Shown piece by piece: positions 1 through 8,358 of a stretch of DNA of 53,360 nt (its first letter is position 1; each line of letters opens with the position of its first letter). The DNA lies in contig JAEWEG010000024.1 of the NCBI GenBank assembly GCA_023389575.1, positions 1-53,360 on the forward strand. Reading direction: 5' to 3'. The notes beneath the pieces were generated by a model. The model saw only the letters and a program-made list of their open reading frames with translations. It was not told the DNA's origin and did no database searches. Made by a program: the position numbers and the translations under genes. This stretch comes from Chloroflexota bacterium (GTDB taxonomy: Bacteria; Chloroflexota; Chloroflexia; Thermomicrobiales; UBA6265).

Positions 1-292
1 CGGCGATTGTGGACAGCACGAGGTCGGGGTCATGGACCGGCGCAAGGGGGACGTAGGCGATGACATCGAATCCGGCATCGCCCAGGGTGTGCAGGGCCTC
101 GATCGCAAGACGCGTCTTCCCGACACCCCCTGGTCCGGTCAGGGTGAGCAGGCGCAGGTTCTCCCGCCGGACCAGGGTGGCGATGGCTGCAACATCGTCT
201 TCCCGGCCCACCAATGGAGTGAGCGGGCGCGGGAGTCTTTCTCCAGGTGGAGATGCTCCCGGGAACGGCGCGTTGCTGGCAGGAATAGCCAT
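1..292 (-). CDS. NB-ARC/LuxR-type transcriptional regulator, N-terminal fragment
   Basis: The first 97 codons of a gene running off the left edge. Translation from the ATG at 292 gives MAIPASNAPF, then a PLVGRE segment, then TLTGPGGVGKTRLA, which is the Walker A P-loop of the STAND/NB-ARC ATPases found in AfsR- and MalT-like regulators. The sensor repeats and the DNA-binding domain lie outside the window. The complete regulator at 20045-22570 carries the same P-loop at the same place, so the missing part probably holds TPR-like repeats and a LuxR helix-turn-helix. A long inverted repeat (306-359) lies just upstream of the start and may control it. The family is clear; the ligand and target genes are unknown. 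Confidence 0.8.
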   Translation of the reverse strand, partial: MAIPASNAPFPGASPPGERLPRPLTPLVGREDDVAAIATLVRRENLRLLTLTGPGGVGKTRLAIEALHTLGDAGFDVIAYVPLAPVHDPDLVLSTIA

Positions 293-305
293 GGAGCGTG
301 CCTTC

Positions 306-359
306 ACGTACGAAGGTGGTGGTCAGTACTTCCATACTGGCCACCACCTTCCCGTACGT
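306..359. repeat. Long near-perfect inverted repeat upstream of the NB-ARC regulator
   Basis: The left arm (306-328) begins ACGTACG and continues AAGGTGGTGGTCAGTA. The right arm (335-359) is its reverse complement except for two inserted bases and one mismatch. The central spacer is six bases, CTTCCA. The repeat starts 14 bp upstream of the ATG at 292 on the minus strand, so it lies in the 5' leader or over the promoter. It could be an operator or a leader hairpin. No T-tract follows either arm, so a terminator is unlikely. Confidence 0.75.
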
Positions 360-523
360 CAAGCAAGACATGATCCGAGTCGGGAGCCAGTCCGCCGGGC
401 AAGGAGCAGCCCGGCAGTGGCGGGAGCCTCTGTGGTCCCGTGCAATCCATGGAGGGTTGGATCGGTCCATGTGGAGGAGCGAGTCGAGAGAACGTGGCGG
501 CATGGGAGTCCGCCCGCGGCGGA

Positions 524-595
524 CGGACTTCGTCCGGGGGCTCACCATGCCCCTCCTCCAGCTCCTCCCCGACCCGGGGAGGAGAGCCATCGCGC
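524..595. repeat. Dispersed hairpin repeat, family A, copy 1
   Basis: A block starting GGACTTCGTCCGGGG and ending with a 10-bp stem (CTCCTCCCCG / CGGGGAGGAG) followed by CCATCGC. The same block with a few substitutions lies at 8034-8104 in the same orientation. It is intergenic and carries no plausible reading frame. It behaves like a REP or small non-autonomous hairpin element. Confidence 0.7.
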
Positions 596-621
596 TGAGT
601 AGCGGGCGTGGTGTGTTGGGA

Positions 622-704
622 CGGTGGTGAGCGAGGGTGAAGCGGGGCGGACACCCTCGGTTCGTTCATGAACACGCCGTTTATGTACGGGGATCCGTCC
701 CTAC
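622..704. repeat. Dispersed intergenic repeat, family B, copy 1
   Basis: Contains GGTGAGCG, then GGACACCCTCGG, a CATGAAC segment and a terminal CCGTCCCTAC. The same order of blocks with indels recurs at 34168-34249, where the end reads CCGCCCCTAC. The closing block read in reverse, GTAGGGGCGG, resembles short intergenic repeats seen in other Chloroflexota; that comparison is from memory. No gene is seen in it. Confidence 0.55.
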
Positions 705-797
705 ACAAGAAGGTGACGTATTTCGGCGCGTATTGGTGAGGTAGTGCGACCTATGAATGCTACGGGGCACGTGCCGTGAAGGCCGTGTGGTGAGGCG

Positions 798-824
798 CCT
801 GGGAGTCCATGGTGGGCTCCCAGG
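798..824 (-). terminator. Hairpin downstream of the KimA-like gene
   Basis: Stem CCTGGGAG (798-805) pairs with CTCCCAGG (817-824) across an 11-base loop, 21 bp beyond the stop of the minus-strand permease at 846. There is no U-tract, so it may only protect the mRNA 3' end. Apart from repeats, nothing else is recognised in 293-845. Confidence 0.35.
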
Positions 825-845
825 GCCGGGCGTGTTCGATGGTTG

Positions 846-3044
846 CTACAGGGGGCGGCGGAAGGGTGGGGTGGCGGGCGGTTGGTGGGCGTGGCGTTCA
901 AGGTGGTAGGGAACGCTGATGACGACCGTGCCGGGGCGGAAGAGGAGGGCGGCCTTGATGCGGAGGGCGGTCTGGTTGTGGAGGATCTGTTCCCACCAGT
1001 GGCGGGGGACGAACTCCGGGAGGACCACCGTGATGGTGCCGCGTGGGACCTGTTTCTGGAGTTCGTCGAGGTAGGCCAGTAGCGGGCCGACGAGCGAGCG
1101 GTAGGGAGACTCGATGATGACGAGCGGGACATCCGTGTCGAGCGTGGACCAGCGTTCGCGCATGGTCTGGATTTCGGCTTCGTCGTCGCTGATGTGGATG
1201 GCGGAGACGGATTCGGAGATGGAGCGGGCGTAGGCGAGCGTGCGGCGGGTGATGGCGTTCAGCGATGAGATCGGGACCACGACGACGTTGATGATGTCCT
1301 CGGAGCGAGGCGGGATGAGGGATTCGAGTTCCTGGCTGGCTTCGGTGTAGTGGGTGTGGATGGCGCGGAAGAGTAGCACGAGGATCGGGATGAGGAGGGC
1401 GACGATCCACGCGCCGTGGGTGAACTTGGTGATGCCGACGACGATGGCGACGACCGCGGTGGCCGATGCGCCGAGCGCGTTGATGACGCGGCCGTTTTTC
1501 CAGCCAGGTTCGCGGAGGCGTTGCCAGCGGACGACCATGCCAAGCTGGGAGAGCGTGAACGAGGTGAAGACGCCGAGCGCGTAGAGGGGGATGAGGCGCT
1601 CGGTTTCGCCGCCGAACATGAAGAGCACGAAACTGGAGAGGACGCCAAGGGTAATGATGCCCGTGGTGAAGGCGAGGCGGTCGCCCCGGAAGGTGAAGAG
1701 GCTCGGCATGTACTTGTCGCGGGCCATGAACCAGGCGAGGCGAGGGAAGTCGGAGTAGGCGGTATTGGCGGCCAGGACGAGGATGGCCATGGTGGCGATC
1801 TGGATGGCGTAGTAGGCGACGTTCGCGCCGCCGAAAACGCCGCGGGCGATCTGGGAGACGACCGTTTCATAGCCGGACTCGTCCTGGGCAAGGGGGACGG
1901 CGCCGTACTGGTGGGCGAGCCAGGTGATGCCCGTGAACATGATGGCGAGGATGCCGATCATCCAGGTGAGCGTGGCGCGGGCGTTCTTCCATTCAGGCTG
2001 GCGGAAGGCGGGTACGCCATCGGAAATGGCCTCGACGCCGGTGAGCGCGGCGCAGCCCGAGGAGAAGGCCCGGAGCACCAGGAACACGCCGACCGAGCCG
2101 GTGCCGGCCATCGCTTCGCGGCTGGGTTCGTGCACGGGAAAACCGTCCAGGGCGTTGCGGATGAAGCCAATCGCGAGCATGGCCGCCATTCCCGCCAGGA
2201 AGAGATAGGTGGGAATGGCGAAGATGGTGCCCGATTCACGGAGCCCGCGCAGGTTGAGGATGGTGATGAGGACGATGAAGGCGATGCCGGTGGCGACGAG
2301 GTGGTCGTGGATTTCCGGGACGGCCGAGACCATGGCGGCGACGGCCGCGGAGACGCTCACCGCGACGGTGAGGATGTAGTCGACCAGCAGCGCGCCTCCC
2401 GCGACGAGGGCGGGGGTGGTTCCGAGGTTGTCGCGGGCCACGATGTACGAGCCGCCGCCGTTGGGATAGGCCTTGATGGTTTGCCGGTAGGATGCACCGA
2501 CAATGAGCAGGAGCAGGACGATGGCCGCGCCGATTGGCAGGCTGAGCGAGAGCGCGCCAAGACCGGCGATGAGCAGGATGCGAAGGATTTCCTCGCTGGC
2601 GTAGGCCACCGAGGAGAGGGCATCGGAGGAAAGGACGGCCAGGGCCTTGGTGTTGGAGAGCCGCTCGTGGATGCCGGACGACGTCGTGAGTGGTTGTCCG
2701 ATCAGCAGGCGCTTGGCGCGGCTGAAGGTTCGCTGGACCGGCCCTCGTCCGCTACTGGCCTCCTGCCCGGCGATGAGGTAGCCGGGACTGACGCCGACCA
2801 GCTCGGCGGTGCGGGGCGCGCGGATGATCTTGACATAGCGATCGCCGGGATGGGTGCCGCGAACGCTGGTCCTGCCTTCGAGCGTGGGACTGACGCCGGG
2901 TCCCCTGGGACGAGGTGCCCGCACTTTCGGGCGCTGGGGACCGGATATGCCCGTGGCCGGGTCTGGAGGTTCGTCCGTGGTCGAGGTTTCAGCGGGATCG
3001 GATGACGGGCTGGGGGCGGGTGATTCAGGCTCGGGTGAAGCCAT
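846..3044 (-). CDS. KimA/YdaO-like APC-superfamily potassium transporter
   Basis: A 732-residue membrane protein. After a Pro/Ser-rich N-terminal tail of about 60 residues comes SSDALSSVAYASEEILR near residue 145, the hallmark of the KimA (YdaO) branch of the APC superfamily. About 12 hydrophobic segments follow, with the APC-typical PNGGGSYIVAR. From about residue 585 there is a soluble domain resembling the cytosolic regulatory domain of KimA, including ESPYRSLVGPLL. The family catalyses proton-coupled K+ uptake and is often inhibited by c-di-AMP. The start at 3044 was chosen for an AGGAG 11 nt upstream; longer frames lack support. Amino-acid transport cannot be excluded. No c-di-AMP riboswitch was recognised in the leader. 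Confidence 0.8.
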   Translation of the reverse strand: MASPEPESPAPSPSSDPAETSTTDEPPDPATGISGPQRPKVRAPRPRGPGVSPTLEGRTSVRGTHPGDRYVKIIRAPRTAELVGVSPGYLIAGQEASSGRGPVQRTFSRAKRLLIGQPLTTSSGIHERLSNTKALAVLSSDALSSVAYASEEILRILLIAGLGALSLSLPIGAAIVLLLLIVGASYRQTIKAYPNGGGSYIVARDNLGTTPALVAGGALLVDYILTVAVSVSAAVAAMVSAVPEIHDHLVATGIAFIVLITILNLRGLRESGTIFAIPTYLFLAGMAAMLAIGFIRNALDGFPVHEPSREAMAGTGSVGVFLVLRAFSSGCAALTGVEAISDGVPAFRQPEWKNARATLTWMIGILAIMFTGITWLAHQYGAVPLAQDESGYETVVSQIARGVFGGANVAYYAIQIATMAILVLAANTAYSDFPRLAWFMARDKYMPSLFTFRGDRLAFTTGIITLGVLSSFVLFMFGGETERLIPLYALGVFTSFTLSQLGMVVRWQRLREPGWKNGRVINALGASATAVVAIVVGITKFTHGAWIVALLIPILVLLFRAIHTHYTEASQELESLIPPRSEDIINVVVVPISSLNAITRRTLAYARSISESVSAIHISDDEAEIQTMRERWSTLDTDVPLVIIESPYRSLVGPLLAYLDELQKQVPRGTITVVLPEFVPRHWWEQILHNQTALRIKAALLFRPGTVVISVPYHLERHAHQPPATPPFRRPL

Positions 3045-3475
3045 GATCGTCTGTACTCCTCGCGGCGCGAGGTTGAGGCGGGATGCCCGAAAGCAGTCTC
3101 GCGCGGAACCGGGCGTGGCTGACCGGTTGGCACGAATTCCCGCGAAGAGAGGCGGGGTGACGGCGCAACGGAGGCGAAGTCTACGCGCTTTTCGGGCCGT
3201 CAACAAGATCGAAGGGGTGGGCGAAATTCTGGCCCCTCGCGGGCAACGTTTGAAGGTGTTCGTATACTGGATGCACGCTGAACGTTGGGATGGGGGATTG
3301 GGCGCGGGAAACCGCCCGTGAACGTGGCCGAAAGCCAGCGATTGGATGGAGAACGAAACCCCCGCGCACCCCAGCGCGTTCCAGCAAACGAGTACGACCC
3401 ACGACGGGACGTGCCCAGCGTGAACACACCGGCAGGGTCTGTGGTGGGCGTCGCCGGTGGGATAAGGATGGCGAG
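3045..3475. promoter_or_regulatory. Divergent promoter region between the permease and the surface protein
   Basis: About 430 bp between two divergent genes with no convincing ORF. On the minus strand a TTGTTG and a TAGACT are 17 bp apart and could drive the permease. On the plus strand TATACT near 3263 is a fair -10 for the surface protein, but its -35 is unclear. At 3241-3254 the sequence GGGCAACGTTTGAA resembles the LacI-type operator described at 10171, with 11 of 14 positions matching on the reverse strand. Confidence 0.3.
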
Positions 3476-6400
3476 ATGAACACCGTGGGGGTGAAAAGAC
3501 AAACCATGCGATCGGGACCTCGACAACGAAGGTGGAAGACGCCACGGTCCGTGGCGCTGCTGTTTTCCCTGTTCATGGCGCTTGGAAGCCTGGGACAGTA
3601 CGCGGCGCTCGATGTGGCCGCCGCGCCGGGTGACCTGACAGACCTGGCGGGCAACGCGCTCCAGGTATCGGGCACCTCGTCGCTGGAAGTCGACGTGGTT
3701 CGCTGCCCGGAAGGGTTCGATCCGAACGACCTGTTCGGCACATGTACGGCCTCGGGCATCGGGGGCGTGACGGTTGACGTCACGTCGACGGACCCGGAGC
3801 TTGGCATCGACCTTTCGGAAACGACGGTGGCGCCAGATGGCGGCGGGCCGGGACGAACAACGTTCCCCGATCTTCCCGCCGGTGAGTATGCGGTGAGCAT
3901 TGATCTCGCGCCCGAGTCGGGTGTTCGCTACTACATGTACTGCGGCGTGGCCGGTGGGGGCCAGCCCTTGCCAGCCAACCCGGACAACGCCCTGGACACG
4001 ATTGTCACGGTGCCGGACGCGACGAACGTCGCCTGTGACCTGTACGTGATCCCGACCGAGAGCGCGCCGCCGGCCGATCCCTCGACGATCGACCTGTGGG
4101 CGTTCACCTGTCTGGACAGCGCGCTGCCGGAAGGCGATTCGCTCGACTTCGCCGACTACCAGGGCGCCTGCACCGATCCGGCCCCGAACGTGGACTTCCA
4201 CCTGGTTCAGGGTGGCGACGACACGGTGCAGACCACGAACGCCGAGGGCCGAACCCAGTTCGAGTTCCCGTCGGGCTTGGAGACCCGGTTCTACTCCGGC
4301 GTGCCGCTGGAAGCGAATGAAGTGCTGTTCTGTTCGGTGAACAACGGCGAGGCGGACGAGATCGCGATCGACGAGACGGGCGTTTCGACGTTCGCGAACG
4401 CGTCGGCCGAGGACCGGACCTGCAGCTGGTTCCTGATCGAAGAGGATGTGACCCCGACCGAGCCGGTGACGGAAGAACCGACCGAGCCTGTCACGGAAGA
4501 ACCAACCGAGCCTGTCACGGAAGAACCGACCGAACCGGTCACCGAGGAGCCGACCGAGCCCGTGACCGAAGAGCCGGTGAGTGACTCCACGATCAGCCTG
4601 TTCGCCTTCACCTGCGATTTCGACGCGGTGGCGGAGCCGGCCGCGGCTGGCTTTGGCGAGTTCCAGGCGGCCTGCCCCGATGTGGCCCCGGACGTTGACT
4701 TCCACCTCAATACCGGAGAACTCGGCGGCATCGAGACGACCGACGCAAACGGTCAGGCCAGCTTCACGTTCCCAACCGGGGAGCAGGTCGACTTCTACGC
4801 GGCCGTGCCGCTGGAGGCCGATGAGTACCTGTTCTGTAGCGTCGATGGCGGCGATGCGTCGCTGATCGAGATGGACGACCAGGGCGTCGCGCATTTCGAC
4901 AACACGGCCGCCACGGCCCAGACTTGTAGCTGGTTCCTGATCGAGGATGCCCCGGCGACCGAAGAGCCGACGGAGCAACCCACGGAACAGCCAACCGAGA
5001 TTCCGACCGAACAACCCACCGAGATGCCGACGGAGACTCCGACCGAGGACCTGCCGGGTGGCGATGGCGATGACCTCGGCCAGATCTCGGTGTTCGCGAT
5101 GGTGTGCCCGGAAGGGTTCGACCCCGAGGAGATGGGCGTTGACTACGACACGCTGAGCGCCAACTGCGGCACGGGCGTGGAGGATGTCTCGTTCACCTTC
5201 GGGTACCCGAACGGCAACAGCGACATCCGGGTGACGGATGGCCAGAACCCGATCGTCTTCTCCGCGCTGCAGCCCGGTGACTACACCCTGTACAGCAGCG
5301 TGCCGCTGGAGGCCGCCCAGGAGTACTCGTTCTGCACCGCCGACGGTGGGAACCGGTACGAGCGGGAGTTCAACAGCCAGGGCGTGACGGCGTTCCAGGA
5401 CCTGGAGAGCGAGCAGATCGACTGCGAGTGGTACATCGTGCCGATCAATCAGCGGGGCGATGAGACCGGTGGCTCGCTGGAGATTCACCTTTCCGCCTGC
5501 CCGGCCAACTTCGACGGCAACAACATCTTCGACACCTGCCACGGCAACGGCCTGGCTGGCTACGAGTTCACGCTGGACGGCCCCGATGGTCAGCAGGCCG
5601 CTTCGACCGTGATCCAGCAGCAGGGTGGCCCGGGCGTGGTGGCCTTCACCAGCCTGGCGCCAGGCGAGTACGAGTTCCGGGGAGGTCCTCCGGGCGACTT
5701 CGGGACGGTCCAGCTTTACTGTTCCACGCAACCGGACAATGGAACCCCGGACTACTCGCTCGATGACTTCGTGGGTTCAGTGAATCTCGGCGAGAACGAG
5801 CATGTGCTCTGCGACTGGTACTTCCTGCCGGAGGACGCATCGGGCGTGACCCCGACGCCGACCCCGACCGAGGAGCCCGAGCGCGCCGAAATCCTGGTGA
5901 CCCTGTACGCCTGCCCCGCCGACGGCAACCTGGCCGGTTCGAGCCAGGGCCAGTTCGAGGAGAACTGCACCGAGAAGGTGAACGACGTGACATTCCGGAT
6001 CGGTGACCCGAACTCGGCGCCGCTCAGCGCCAAGACCGGGGCATCGGGTGAGGGCGCGGTGCGGTTCTACGACCTCCTGCCAGGCGACCTGACCATGACG
6101 CCATCGCTGCCATCGACCATGAAGAGCGCGGCGGTGTTCTGCACCATCGACGGCGGATCGCCGTACCAGAAGGCGCTCTCGAACGGCGGAACGACCTTCG
6201 TGGACGTGGATGGTGAATCGATCGAGTGCAGCTGGTTCGCGGTCCGCAAGGCCGAGCAGCCGGCGCCGGGCCCGACCGGCTCGATCACGATTCGCGAGTA
6301 CCTCTGCGAGAAGGATCGTTCGGACATCACGGACTGGGACGCGGAGTGCACGCCGGGTTCGACCGGAACCTCGTACACCATCGCCAACACGGCGACGGGC

Positions 6401-6832
6401 GCGACGGCCGACGGAACGCCGGGCCAGGACGGGGTGTACGTCTTCCGCAGCCTCGGCAACGGGTTCTACACCCTCCAGCAGAACGATGGGACGTGGTGCA
6501 GGGCCGTCGCCGACCGGGTCGACAGCCAGAGCAGGGTGATCGTGGAAGGTGGCGGCAACACGGACGTGGTGCTGTACCAGTGCAACGCCGTGGAAGGGCT
6601 GCCGACGACGGGCTCGGGCCCGGCGGGCACGATCACCTCCGGAACGGACGGCGTGAGCCGGCTCCAGATGCTCAGCATCGCGCTGATGCTGGTGGCGATT
6701 CCGCTGGCGGTGGCCGGGGTCCTGCAGGCCCGGTGGAGCAGCCGCCAGGCCGCCATGGTTCCGGACGAGCCGGGCCAGCAGGCCTCGCCGGTGATCCACC
6801 CGGACGGGCGAATCTCGATGCGGTTCAGATAG
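3476..6832 (+). CDS. Large modular secreted surface protein with C-terminal LPTTG sorting signal
   Basis: 1118 residues. The start is the ATG at 3476, after AAGGATGGCGAG. A basic N-terminus and the hydrophobic stretch SVALLFSLFMALGSLG form a signal peptide cleaved near AAAPGD. About seven Cys-rich modules begin near residues 71, 205, 372, 537, 670, 806 and 937. Each opens with a short strand and a Cys (FAFTCDFD, FAMVCPEGFD, LYACPADG) and most close with C-x-W-[FY]. The middle modules are joined by Thr/Glu/Pro linkers. The tail is LPTTG (about 1042), a hydrophobic helix LQMLSIALMLVAIPLAVAGVL and basic residues, the standard sortase-substrate layout. The sortase gene lies 143 bp downstream and presumably anchors it. 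The modules may be prealbumin/SpaA-like, but this is inferred from shape only. Confidence 0.85.
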   Translation: MNTVGVKRQTMRSGPRQRRWKTPRSVALLFSLFMALGSLGQYAALDVAAAPGDLTDLAGNALQVSGTSSLEVDVVRCPEGFDPNDLFGTCTASGIGGVTVDVTSTDPELGIDLSETTVAPDGGGPGRTTFPDLPAGEYAVSIDLAPESGVRYYMYCGVAGGGQPLPANPDNALDTIVTVPDATNVACDLYVIPTESAPPADPSTIDLWAFTCLDSALPEGDSLDFADYQGACTDPAPNVDFHLVQGGDDTVQTTNAEGRTQFEFPSGLETRFYSGVPLEANEVLFCSVNNGEADEIAIDETGVSTFANASAEDRTCSWFLIEEDVTPTEPVTEEPTEPVTEEPTEPVTEEPTEPVTEEPTEPVTEEPVSDSTISLFAFTCDFDAVAEPAAAGFGEFQAACPDVAPDVDFHLNTGELGGIETTDANGQASFTFPTGEQVDFYAAVPLEADEYLFCSVDGGDASLIEMDDQGVAHFDNTAATAQTCSWFLIEDAPATEEPTEQPTEQPTEIPTEQPTEMPTETPTEDLPGGDGDDLGQISVFAMVCPEGFDPEEMGVDYDTLSANCGTGVEDVSFTFGYPNGNSDIRVTDGQNPIVFSALQPGDYTLYSSVPLEAAQEYSFCTADGGNRYEREFNSQGVTAFQDLESEQIDCEWYIVPINQRGDETGGSLEIHLSACPANFDGNNIFDTCHGNGLAGYEFTLDGPDGQQAASTVIQQQGGPGVVAFTSLAPGEYEFRGGPPGDFGTVQLYCSTQPDNGTPDYSLDDFVGSVNLGENEHVLCDWYFLPEDASGVTPTPTPTEEPERAEILVTLYACPADGNLAGSSQGQFEENCTEKVNDVTFRIGDPNSAPLSAKTGASGEGAVRFYDLLPGDLTMTPSLPSTMKSAAVFCTIDGGSPYQKALSNGGTTFVDVDGESIECSWFAVRKAEQPAPGPTGSITIREYLCEKDRSDITDWDAECTPGSTGTSYTIANTATGATADGTPGQDGVYVFRSLGNGFYTLQQNDGTWCRAVADRVDSQSRVIVEGGGNTDVVLYQCNAVEGLPTTGSGPAGTITSGTDGVSRLQMLSIALMLVAIPLAVAGVLQARWSSRQAAMVPDEPGQQASPVIHPDGRISMRFR
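4454..4573 (+). repeat. Five-unit 24-bp in-frame tandem repeat (TEPVTEEP linker)
   Basis: Five consecutive 24-bp units encode eight-residue Pro/Thr/Glu repeats between two Cys-rich modules. The units differ mainly at third codon positions, so the protein repeat appears selected and old. It is probably an extended wall-spanning spacer. It is a coding repeat, not a CRISPR array. Confidence 0.85.
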
Positions 6833-6975
6833 ATCGGCCGGAAAGCGGGTGACGTATCATTTCGTGAGGGTCGCCCGCTTTCCTTGATGACTGGACGCTC
6901 GCGGGTGCCCAGGACTGGCCAGACTACCGGGAGTTTCCCGGGCCAGGAACGATACGGCTTACACAAGGACGGACC

Positions 6976-7887
6976 ATGGCGCGACATTCCAGAAGGTGGC
7001 TGCTTTCCTCGATGGCCGCCGCCGGCGCAACAGTGGCGACCGGCGGCAGGCTTGCCGCCAACACCGGGACACAGTTGCCGGTGTGGGGCGAAACCACGGG
7101 CTCGACCGATCTCCAGGCGGGGCCGCTGGGACTGAATCCGGCGATCGATCCGGGCCAGGTTCCGGTGGCGATGCGGATTCCGGACGCGAGCGTGGACGCC
7201 GAGGTGGAGCGCCAGCAGATCGTGGACGGCAAGATGCTCGACCCAAGCGGGCCATGGGTGGTCGCGTGGTACGAGCAGACGGCACGCGCGGGCGCGATCG
7301 GCAACTGCGTGGCCTCGGGGCACGTGGACTACTGGGGTGTCGGGCCGTCGGTGTTCTACACGGTCGCCGATGTTCCCGAGGGTTCGCTGATTGACGTCAC
7401 GGGCAAGAACGGCGCGGTGTACACCTACGAGGTGACCAGCATCGCGCGGATCGACCTGACGACGATCACGGTGGAGGAGTTGAACTCGCCCGAGGTGGTT
7501 GGCCGCACGGACTATCCGGCGCTGACGCTGATTACCTGCGGCGGCAACTTCAACGGCCAGGAATACACCGAGCGTGACATCATTCGCGGGCAACTGGTGT
7601 CGGTGCAGGGCGTCGAGACCGACGAGTCGGCTCCGGAAGAGGAGCAGGGCGAGGAGGCCTCCGCCGGCGAGGTGCTGGCCGAGGGGGTCGAGGCGACGAT
7701 CAACACCGACGGCGTGAACATGCGGTCGGAGCCGACGACGAGTTCCGACGTCGTCGAGGTGTTGAACAGCGGAACCGTGGTGACGATTACCGGGGGTTCC
7801 TCCGAGGCGGACGACTACACCTGGTGGCCGATCCAGCTCGAGGACGGCACGAGCGGGTACGTGGTGGCCGATTTCCTGACGCCGTAG
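6976..7887 (+). CDS. Class E/F-like sortase with C-terminal SH3b domain
   Basis: 303 residues. SD AAGGACGGACC precedes the ATG. The N-terminus carries SRRWLLSSMAAAGA, a twin-arginine-like signal or anchor. The sortase core holds all three catalytic elements: His116 in ASGHVDYWG, Cys188 in TLITCGG, and an Arg at about 200 or 204 in TERDIIRG. A Glu/Ala-rich linker leads to an SH3b domain from about residue 235 (INTDGVNMRSEP to the end). SH3b domains bind cell-wall peptides, so the tail may dock the enzyme on the envelope. It sits directly behind an LPTTG protein and before a strong terminator, so the pair is probably one operon. The fold and active site are clear; the exact class is a guess from the TLxTC motif. 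Confidence 0.88.
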   Translation: MARHSRRWLLSSMAAAGATVATGGRLAANTGTQLPVWGETTGSTDLQAGPLGLNPAIDPGQVPVAMRIPDASVDAEVERQQIVDGKMLDPSGPWVVAWYEQTARAGAIGNCVASGHVDYWGVGPSVFYTVADVPEGSLIDVTGKNGAVYTYEVTSIARIDLTTITVEELNSPEVVGRTDYPALTLITCGGNFNGQEYTERDIIRGQLVSVQGVETDESAPEEEQGEEASAGEVLAEGVEATINTDGVNMRSEPTTSSDVVEVLNSGTVVTITGGSSEADDYTWWPIQLEDGTSGYVVADFLTP

Positions 7888-7916
7888 CTGGTACGCAATT
7901 CATCACACGAGAACCG

Positions 7917-7958
7917 ACGGAGGATGGGATCAGCTCCCATCCTCCGTTTTCTTTTTTT
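7917..7958 (+). terminator. Rho-independent terminator of the surface protein-sortase operon
   Basis: A perfect 13-bp stem (ACGGAGGATGGGA at 7917-7929 with its complement at 7935-7947), a five-base loop and a T-rich tail TTTCTTTTTTT. It lies 29 bp after the sortase stop codon. Confidence 0.95.
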
Positions 7959-8033
7959 GAGTGCATTTCACTGGGGTTGGCCTGTTCAAGGCGGACCTTC
8001 CACGTGCCGCGGTCAGGACCGCCTGACGGTGGT

Positions 8034-8104
8034 TGGACTTCGTCCGGGGATGTTTCATCCCCCTCCTCTAGCTCCTCCCCGACTCGGGGAGGAGAACCAT
8101 CGCT
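8034..8104. repeat. Dispersed hairpin repeat, family A, copy 2
   Basis: Matches 524-595: GGACTTCGTCCGGGG, then CCCCTCCTC, the stem CTCCTCCCCG / CGGGGAGGAG with loop ACT, and CCATCGC. Differences are a few substitutions and small indels near the middle. It lies in the 470-bp gap between the sortase terminator and the end of aspS, which holds no recognisable gene. Confidence 0.7.
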
Positions 8105-8244
8105 CAACATGACGAAGACTTTTCCGCGTGGATGACGTGTCTGGAGCCAACTCCAGGGAGTAGTCAGGCGATGAATCGCCCGGGTCTACGGATCCATGGA
8201 CCCGCTGGGGCGGGCCGGGAACCCTGGGTGGAGATCATGTGGGA

Positions 8245-8287
8245 GGAACTACAGACCCGCTGGCGCGGGCCGTAGTTCCGTACATTC
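8245..8287. repeat. Hairpin repeat, family C, copy 1
   Basis: An 8-bp stem GGAACTAC / GTAGTTCC encloses a loop whose core is GACCCGCTGGCGCGGGCC, followed by GTACATTC. The same core, inverted, is the loop of the hairpin at 15152-15200, which has an unrelated stem and the same CCGTACATTC flank. A degraded core (GACCCGCTGGGGCGGGCC) lies just upstream near 8200. Confidence 0.65.
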
Positions 8288-8358
8288 AGGGAGTGCGGAA
8301 GGAGAAGTCGCGGGCGGCCGATCCACGGCGGCGAGGGCCGTTCCTTTTCGCGATCCCC

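Noticed and set aside
1416..3005. A plus-strand open frame of about 530 codons opposite the KimA-like gene
   Set aside because: Gly/Asp/Glu-rich composition typical of an antisense frame in high-GC DNA; no ribosome site or motif.
3045..3290. c-di-AMP (ydaO) riboswitch in front of the KimA-like gene
   Set aside because: I could not recognise the conserved riboswitch segments by eye in the 250-bp leader.
4454..4573. Tandem 24-bp repeats considered as a CRISPR array
   Set aside because: Units are contiguous, in frame and lack spacers; they encode a TEPVTEEP linker.
3200..5731. A minus-strand open frame of over 800 codons opposite the LPTTG protein
   Set aside because: It mirrors the third-position GC bias of the plus-strand gene, reads as Arg/Gly/His-rich sequence without motifs, and the plus strand has signal peptide, modules and sorting signal.
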